DNA from: Aphrophora alni
Taxonomy: Eukaryota; Arthropoda; Insecta; Hemiptera; Aphrophoridae
DNA length: 64,000 nucleotides
Direction: 5' to 3'
Assembly (NCBI GenBank): GCA_963513935.1
Contig: OY740769.1
Span: forward strand, 34,561,120 to 34,625,119
Shown here: in pieces, positions 60,075 to 64,000 of the stretch
Layout: every line of letters begins with the position of its first letter
Numbering within the stretch: the first letter of the stretch is position 1
Translations under genes and position numbers: made by a program
The notes under the pieces: model-generated
Databases searched by the model: none
What the model was told of the DNA's origin: nothing
What the model saw: the letters and a program-made list of their open reading frames with translations, nothing else

Positions 60075-61182
60075 ACAAATTTTAAATTTGAAAATGACTT
60101 GCCATTGAAATTTATCAATAAATTTATCTGGTTAGATATCTTGTCCAACAATTCGTAAATGAGACTACATACCATACTTGAATAATATCAGACTAAAAGT
60201 GCAATCTCTCGAATAATTACTATCATAAGTATATATCGTCAAGATAAAGATATACAATTTTCCATAAAGGCTAAATGTGACACAAAGATTTTTGTAAATG
60301 TATAAACTGAAGATGACGACTTAGTAATTGAAACATACTGTTTCAAATAAAATGTTGTGTAAATTGGGTAGTTTTTTATTTGGAATTAAAATGTCTACAA
60401 GTGTTACTTATTTATACAATACTGAAAAATTGATAAATCTTGAGATGTATCTAATTCAAATTATTAAGTAAACTGAAAACTTCGTCCTTTATAAAGAGAT
60501 CTTAATTGTAACATTTATAGATGCAACATGGTAAAGGTTAGATTAGATTATTTTTTATTTAAATTACAACATTTGGTTAACTTCAGAGATAAAGAATTAA
60601 TATATGGGCTTATATAGTATTTGTGCAAAGAGGATTATCAATAGCCTCAATAGTTTGAAGTTGTGAAGACATAGGTGTTTGCACTCTCCTTTGTAGCTGC
60701 ACAATATATATGTGGAGACTGCCCATAATCTAAAACTAGGTTAAAAAAAAACATTCGATCTGACGAAAAAATAAAAGAGTCAGCAATGGCAGAACATACA
60801 TTGTCAACCAAGCATATGATAATTCGAGCAATCAAACCTTGTTGCTAAAGTACTAGTTAAAAAAGTATGGTAAGCAATCAAGACTATTAAAATATCCTGA
60901 TAATAAAGAGAAAGAGATAAGTACTACAAACATCCTGATTCGTGGTAACCAGCATTCATGCACGTTCCGATTTGTCCAACATGAACAGTTAATCAGAGTG
61001 TTCTACAACGAGGCATGTCTATATAAGCATCTGAATTATTCTTGTTTCAATGTTCAAAGTACTTCTCAAGGAATTCTTGAAAAAGATCATTGAAATATAT
61101 TTGAAAAATGAAAATAGAATATTGAAAAAAATGATGCAACATCGGTTGGTAAATCCTAAGATTTAAATATTTTTGAGCTATC

Positions 61183-61237
<55 letters not shown>

Positions 61238-61459
61238 TTACACAGTGAACTACAAATAAGAAAACATTACCCTTATCAAAAAGGTCAGTGGATATTTTAT
61301 GCTCTCAGATATCGGAATGTCCACGAACGAGAATATAACTAGATTTTCTATATTAGACATATGAAATATTAACTAAGGACAACCAATGTGATAATTTTGT
61401 AAGACCAAAGGAACTACATATTGAAAAAAACACAATTCAATGTACAATATATATATATA
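60075..61459. other. Spacer with TA repeat
   Basis: AT-rich, with a TGAAGATGACGACTTAGTAA then TTGAAAC motif at 60307-60333 and a TA run at 61186-61229. No gene supported. Confidence 0.5.
61186..61229. repeat. TA dinucleotide repeat
   Basis: About 22 consecutive AT/TA units. Confidence 0.95.
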
Positions 61460-61461
61460 TA

Positions 61462-62306
61462 CAGGGGTGTTCATTTGAAAACTTCAAACTCGTATTAAAA
61501 GACTTATAGCCCAAGTATCAAAATTCAGTAAACGGGAGTGTACAGTACTAATTGGGGAAATAAAGAGAAAAATATTTTCAAAATTGGGGTGGTCACCCCC
61601 ATGCCCCCCTTACCTAAAGTCAAAATTTTGAAATGGCAATGTATATCTTGTGACACCTCAAATTGAAGCTCATAAAAAATGCTGTATTTTGGTGAAAAAA
61701 AAAAGAATTCGGTCAAGCCGTTTGGTATCAGCAGCCAATAATGTAATTTCTTACACAACAATTACTACTACTTACTGCTAATAACAACAATATTACTCAC
61801 TGAATACTTTCGTAAATCCTTTGTAAACTTCAAATCAAATGTTAAAATTGGTATCCATTGTTGTTCATGAAATGAAATAACCTATTTTCAAATTCTTGCC
61901 TAACCTTTCTTAAAGTTTCTCTGGTTAAGCCCCTGCACTCAGCAATGATCCTATTTTTCAAGTCTTGAACACCAGTGGGAGTGTTATTAGCAGTAAGAAG
62001 TAGTTAGTAATTGTTGTGTAAGAAATTACATTATTGTCTGCAGATACCAAATGGCTTGGCCAATTTCTTCTTCTTTTTTCTCTTTCACTAAAATACAGCT
62101 TATTTTTGAGCTTCAATTTGAGGTGTCACAAGGTATACATTGACATTTATAAATTTTGACTTTGGGTAAGGGGGGCATGGGGAACACCTCCATTTAGAAA
62201 ATATTTTTATCTCTTTTCCCCCAATTAGTACTATACCACTCCCCTTTACTGAATTTTGATACTTGGGCTTTTAATACAAATTTGAAGTTTACAAATGAAC
62301 ACCCCA
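61462..62306. mobile_element. Internally deleted mariner-type element with about 320-base inverted arms
   Basis: The left end CAGGGGTGTTCATTTG and the right end (CAAATGAACACCCCA) face each other and are flanked by TA (61460-61461, 62307-62308). The arms pair over about 320 bases (for example GGTGTCACAAG and GTGTAAGAAATTACATTATTG in the right arm). The core 61790-61985 keeps a transposase C-terminus on the minus strand. Confidence 0.75.
61830..61985 (-). pseudogene. Transposase C-terminal remnant (mariner-type)
   Basis: Minus strand reads PTGVQDLKNRIIAECRGLTR then ETLRKVRQEFENRLFHFMNN and NGYQF before a stop. The pattern DLK-RI--EC--I---L--V---F--RL--C----G--F is the usual end of this transposase type. 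It belongs to a different family from the element at 50009-51939. Confidence 0.65.
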
Positions 62307-62827
62307 TATATATGTATAAATATATATTTAGCTACATGTATATATAAATACAAAATTGTTTGTACAAAATCTTACAAAACATAGATACAACAGAGTAATA
62401 GCACTTGGTGTGAGCCATTAACAGTCTTTATAATCGAGACAAAAACCCTATATACTATTATGAACACTTTAGTAATCTTACAAACAATAGATTTAACATG
62501 AAATAAACAACATTACAATTGAATAATAAAATATAAGAAGGCATCGAAAAGTCGTATAAGCTAATTCAGTCATTTTATAAAGATAAATTTCCTAAATCAC
62601 TTGCAAGAGCTCCTGTAGTTGTGATTGATCGCTGAGAGTTGTCGAGATTGTGAGCTTGAAAATCTTTAGTCATGGTGTTGAAAGTAAGATGAACTTTTCC
62701 TTGGCTCCTTACTCGTGTAACTACACATTAGAACATGTATTAATACATGATACACACACCTTACTATATAATTAAATCAGCACAATTTAGGTGTAACAAA
62801 ATAAGTTGATGAGCTCAATCATGACAC

Positions 62828-63740
62828 TGACCGGCCCTATCATACAAGCAGATCCACTAAATATAATGCATAAAAGTTGGTTTCTTGGGCCTTGTAGGAA
62901 ATGTTAAATTGTATTGTTAGATCAAGGAGTCTTATCTAGTAGGGTAAGTTTGTTTACATCAGTTGTTTCACAGGTTTTCTGAACCTCGTAATAATTGTAT
63001 ACATCACTACTTTCTTGAAATCAACTAGGCCCTAACTGCCCTTGTTGATGTGTATATATTAAAAGGTCTTCGCTCTTATAAGTGTCTCGGAGGAGCCTCC
63101 ACTTACTACACTCATATCTGTGATTTCAACCCTGATTTAACCATCATTTACGTCTTGCCAAAAGGACTGTGAATAATATATTTGGTATTTTGTCTAAAAA
63201 TTTAGAATTTTCAATAGAAAAATTCAGACTAACCCTCAAAATGCAGATTATATAAGATTTGCCACAAGTATACTGCATAATTTTACTATAAAATATGACA
63301 AAAATACATATATCTATACAAGGAAAGAAAGTATGTTAATTACCTGAAGGAAAGACACTTGGGAATTTGGCTTCGTAGGAAGGAGATGCAATTAAAGATG
63401 CCTTTCAAGTAAGGAAACTATTTATCCTCGGCCCTGTCTGATTTTGTAATTATACGAATATCACATTTTCTTGGAAGATCCGGATCCAAAAAAAAATTGT
63501 TTTTGTTATATAATTTTTTGAAAATAAATTATATTTTGACAATGAGTTGTTAATTTTTGTCATCATAGAGAGGTGGGGTTGGTACCATTGCATACAGAAT
63601 TGATATCTACAAATTTGTATTTAGTTTAGTATGTTTTAAGTTAATAACACACAAGGTACAAACAAAAAACTGTATAAAATGGCCGCAATTTTGATATTTT
63701 TAATTCATTTTTTTTTAATTCAAAAGGGTTCCAAATAAAC
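62828..63740 (+). repeat. Repeat family beta, copy with internal insertion
   Basis: GCAGATCCACTAAATATAATG, GTTGGTTTCTTGGGCC, ACAGGTTTTCTGAACCTCG, GGAGCCTCCACTTAC, then (after about 360 unrelated bases, 63180-63540) CATACAGAATTGATATC and AAATGGCCGCAATTTTG. The order matches the copies at 33425 and 44487. Confidence 0.65.
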
Positions 63741-63965
63741 ACACTATACTGTTGAAATTAAAACCAAGAATGGTCTAAAAGCTTGCTCAGAACCAACTTT
63801 ATTTTGAATATACATTAAGAATCTTCCTGATGTTCTACAAGCTGAATAAATTATTCTCTTTGGAGATAATAAAGCAGCAATAATATGTGAATCAAACTTA
63901 AGCAATTTGAATAAATCTGTTAAAAATGCTTTGAAAGCATAAGAAAATGGTTTTGTAGTAAGTCA
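63740..63965 (+). pseudogene. Non-LTR reverse-transcriptase fragment at the window edge
   Basis: Plus strand in one frame with stops: GLKACSEPTLF, IYIKNLPDVLQAE, IILFGDNKAAIICE, SNLSNLNKSVKNALKA and ENGF. The family pattern is G-VLGP-LFLIYINDLPD, LFADDTA and L----V--AL--IE-WF. The catalytic FADD is degraded to FGDN. It may continue beyond 64000. Confidence 0.7.
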
Positions 63966-64000
63966 TATATTTTAGAACTCAATGGTCCGGTTAATGGGAA

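Noticed and set aside
1..64000. CRISPR arrays, bacterial operons, ribosomal RNA or functional tRNA genes
   Set aside because: No regularly spaced short repeats, no Shine-Dalgarno-linked frames and no closed tRNA cloverleaf were seen. The tRNA-like stretch at 26029-26094 lacks a closed acceptor stem.

Overview
The window looks like nuclear DNA of an arthropod, most likely a plant-sucking (hemipteran) insect, though the species cannot be named from the sequence. It is AT-rich and has spliced genes with GT-AG introns, TATA boxes about 30 bases upstream of insect-type initiators, AATAAA signals, and many decayed non-LTR retrotransposons and cut-and-paste DNA elements. There is no operon structure, no bacterial gene and no CRISPR.

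The host genes form a loose cluster of small secreted-protein genes built on one plan. Each has a TATA box, a tiny first coding exon (45-63 nt) encoding almost only a signal peptide, and a phase-0 intron of 1.1-7.2 kb. A single second exon then encodes the whole mature chain. Four are complete: gene 1 (minus, 137-2356, Cys/Pro-rich, 384 aa), gene 2 (plus, 7974-11320, 259 aa), gene 3 (plus, 16225-23912, Tyr/Pro-rich with an acidic tail, 161 aa) and gene 4 (plus, 35546-41734, 103 aa). A fifth promoter plus signal-peptide exon (47880-47936) has no credible second exon in the window. The mature chains share no visible sequence similarity and I recognise no known family. Reasonable hypotheses are structural or secretory proteins such as salivary, cuticle, eggshell or brochosome-type coats, but none is shown by the sequence.

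The right part is a transposon graveyard. A Tc1/mariner-like element (50009-51939) holds a second inverted-repeat element (50546-51268), which itself holds a third (50672-51137). A second copy of the third element (53660-54052) sits inside the reverse transcriptase of a dead Jockey-like retrotransposon (about 52905-56519, minus) whose ORF1 segment is inverted. Further right are a TTAA-flanked piggyBac-type non-autonomous element (58793-60074), an internally deleted mariner derivative with long inverted arms (61462-62306), and a reverse-transcriptase fragment at the window edge. Other reverse-transcriptase remains lie in the intron of gene 3 (about 18.5-19.8 kb).

Two uncharacterised dispersed repeat families recur through introns and intergenic DNA: alpha (about 200 bp) and beta (about 560 bp). 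There are also foldback elements at 6.4 and 34.6 kb, a 198-bp insertion at 28.7 kb with an 11-bp target duplication, tRNA-like sequences, and long homopolymer and TA runs. Coordinates of decayed repeats are approximate; exon boundaries are read from splice sites and frame.
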